DNA of 6,733 nt, from NCBI GenBank assembly GCA_025351145.1, contig JANXWM010000361.1, positions 1 to 6,733 on the forward strand, in the 5' to 3' direction. Under the pieces are notes generated by a model. That model searched no databases, had not been told where the DNA came from, and saw only the letters and a list, made by a program, of their open reading frames with translations. Shown one piece after another: positions 6,300 through 6,733 of the stretch (position 1 is its first letter; every line of letters begins with the position of its first letter). The stretch is from Chitinophagaceae bacterium (GTDB taxonomy: Bacteria; Bacteroidota; Bacteroidia; Chitinophagales; Chitinophagaceae). The position numbers were made by a program, and so were the translations under genes.

Positions 6300-6733
6300 A
6301 TGAATATAGACGAGATAACATCAGGCACCTTAAAATCAGTAGCCGAACTTATTGATTTGGCTGAACCCATGATTCAGGAAAACATACAGGTTCCCCCCGG
6401 ATACGGCTGGGCCTTTCGTGGACAACCCTCTGATTATGGAACACTTACCCCTTCATTCCAACGTCAATTTTCCCGGCAGTCATTCGGAGCCGCAGAAGTC
6501 ATTGAACACCGCCTGATTGACGCCTTTAGAACGCACTACAATAGCCTGAAAGACCGTAGTAATGACATGCCTAAACCAGAAAGAATTGGAATGGGTTTTG
6601 ATTTGCGTTGCCTGAGTGTTATGCAGCATTATGAAATTCCTACGCGTTTGCTTGACTGGACATCTAATTTCTGGACTGCTATTTATTTTGCCTGTGCCAG
6701 CGAACCCGGAAATAATGCTGAGTTGTGGTATTA
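6300..6733 (+). CDS. FRG domain-containing protein, N-terminal part
   Basis: 144 codons are open to the right edge, so the C-terminus is missing. Seen: WAFRGQPSDYGTLTPSF (F39-R40-G41, the motif that names the family), then a helical insert, then MQHYEIPTRLLDWT (108-121) and WTAIYFACA (125-133). These are the two hallmark blocks of the FRG domain. Known: the FRG domain has no settled biochemical activity and is found in bacterial and phage proteins, including predicted conflict contexts. It is co-directional with the CHAT gene, 226 bp downstream across repeat DNA. The start at 6300 places Met right before the usual N-terminal helix. The frame is open upstream to a TGA at 6225, and ATGs at 6261 and 6273 are alternatives adding 13 or 9 residues. 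No Shine-Dalgarno helps to decide. Confidence 0.88.
   Translation, partial: MNIDEITSGTLKSVAELIDLAEPMIQENIQVPPGYGWAFRGQPSDYGTLTPSFQRQFSRQSFGAAEVIEHRLIDAFRTHYNSLKDRSNDMPKPERIGMGFDLRCLSVMQHYEIPTRLLDWTSNFWTAIYFACASEPGNNAELWY

Noticed and set aside
6155..6370. Minus-strand open frame of 71 codons ending YILLPGK
   Set aside because: Its 5' part overlaps the well-supported FRG gene on the other strand and its 3' part is the repeat copy. At most 6155-6290 could be a decayed gene end or a longer dispersed repeat, and I cannot show either.

Overview
The window looks like chromosomal DNA of a Bacteroidota bacterium, most plausibly a Chitinophagaceae-type member. This is inferred from the AT-rich composition, TAA stops, the lack of Shine-Dalgarno sequences before the starts with A-rich leaders instead, and the domain mix of the proteins. 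No rRNA, tRNA or other taxonomic marker is present, so the placement is tentative.

Layout. (1) Positions 1-257, minus strand: the first 85 codons of a major facilitator superfamily transporter of the anion:cation symporter type, running off the left edge. (2) Positions 258-772: a 515-bp non-coding gap between divergent genes. It carries a 163-bp palindromic element (432-594) with perfect 19-bp terminal inverted repeats and a second palindrome nested inside. (3) Positions 773-6073, plus strand: one very large gene of 1766 codons, the centre of the window. It encodes an uncharacterised N-terminus, an alpha/beta-hydrolase with an apparently complete Ser-Asp-His triad, a second LCAT-like lipase/acyltransferase with its own triad, a predicted macro-like (peptidase M17 N-terminal-like) domain, a CHAT caspase-like protease domain with an intact His-Cys dyad, and a helical, TPR-like C-terminus. 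(4) Positions 6074-6299: a spacer with a solo copy of the 19-bp repeat. Together with its flank this forms a diverged inverted repeat of about 55 bp with the right end of the upstream element, so the giant gene is bracketed by inverted copies. (5) Positions 6300-6733, plus strand: the start of an FRG-domain protein, cut by the right edge.

How they may work together (inference). A CHAT protease fused to two predicted lipid or ester hydrolases looks like a self-contained conflict or cell-suicide effector: a sensor-like helical tail, a protease and possible membrane-directed enzymes in one chain. The co-directional FRG gene downstream belongs to a domain family found in predicted conflict contexts and may be a partner. 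Nothing in the window proves co-transcription or function. The spacer between the two genes is 226 bp and contains repeat DNA, so they may be independent units. The MFS gene appears to be an unrelated neighbour.
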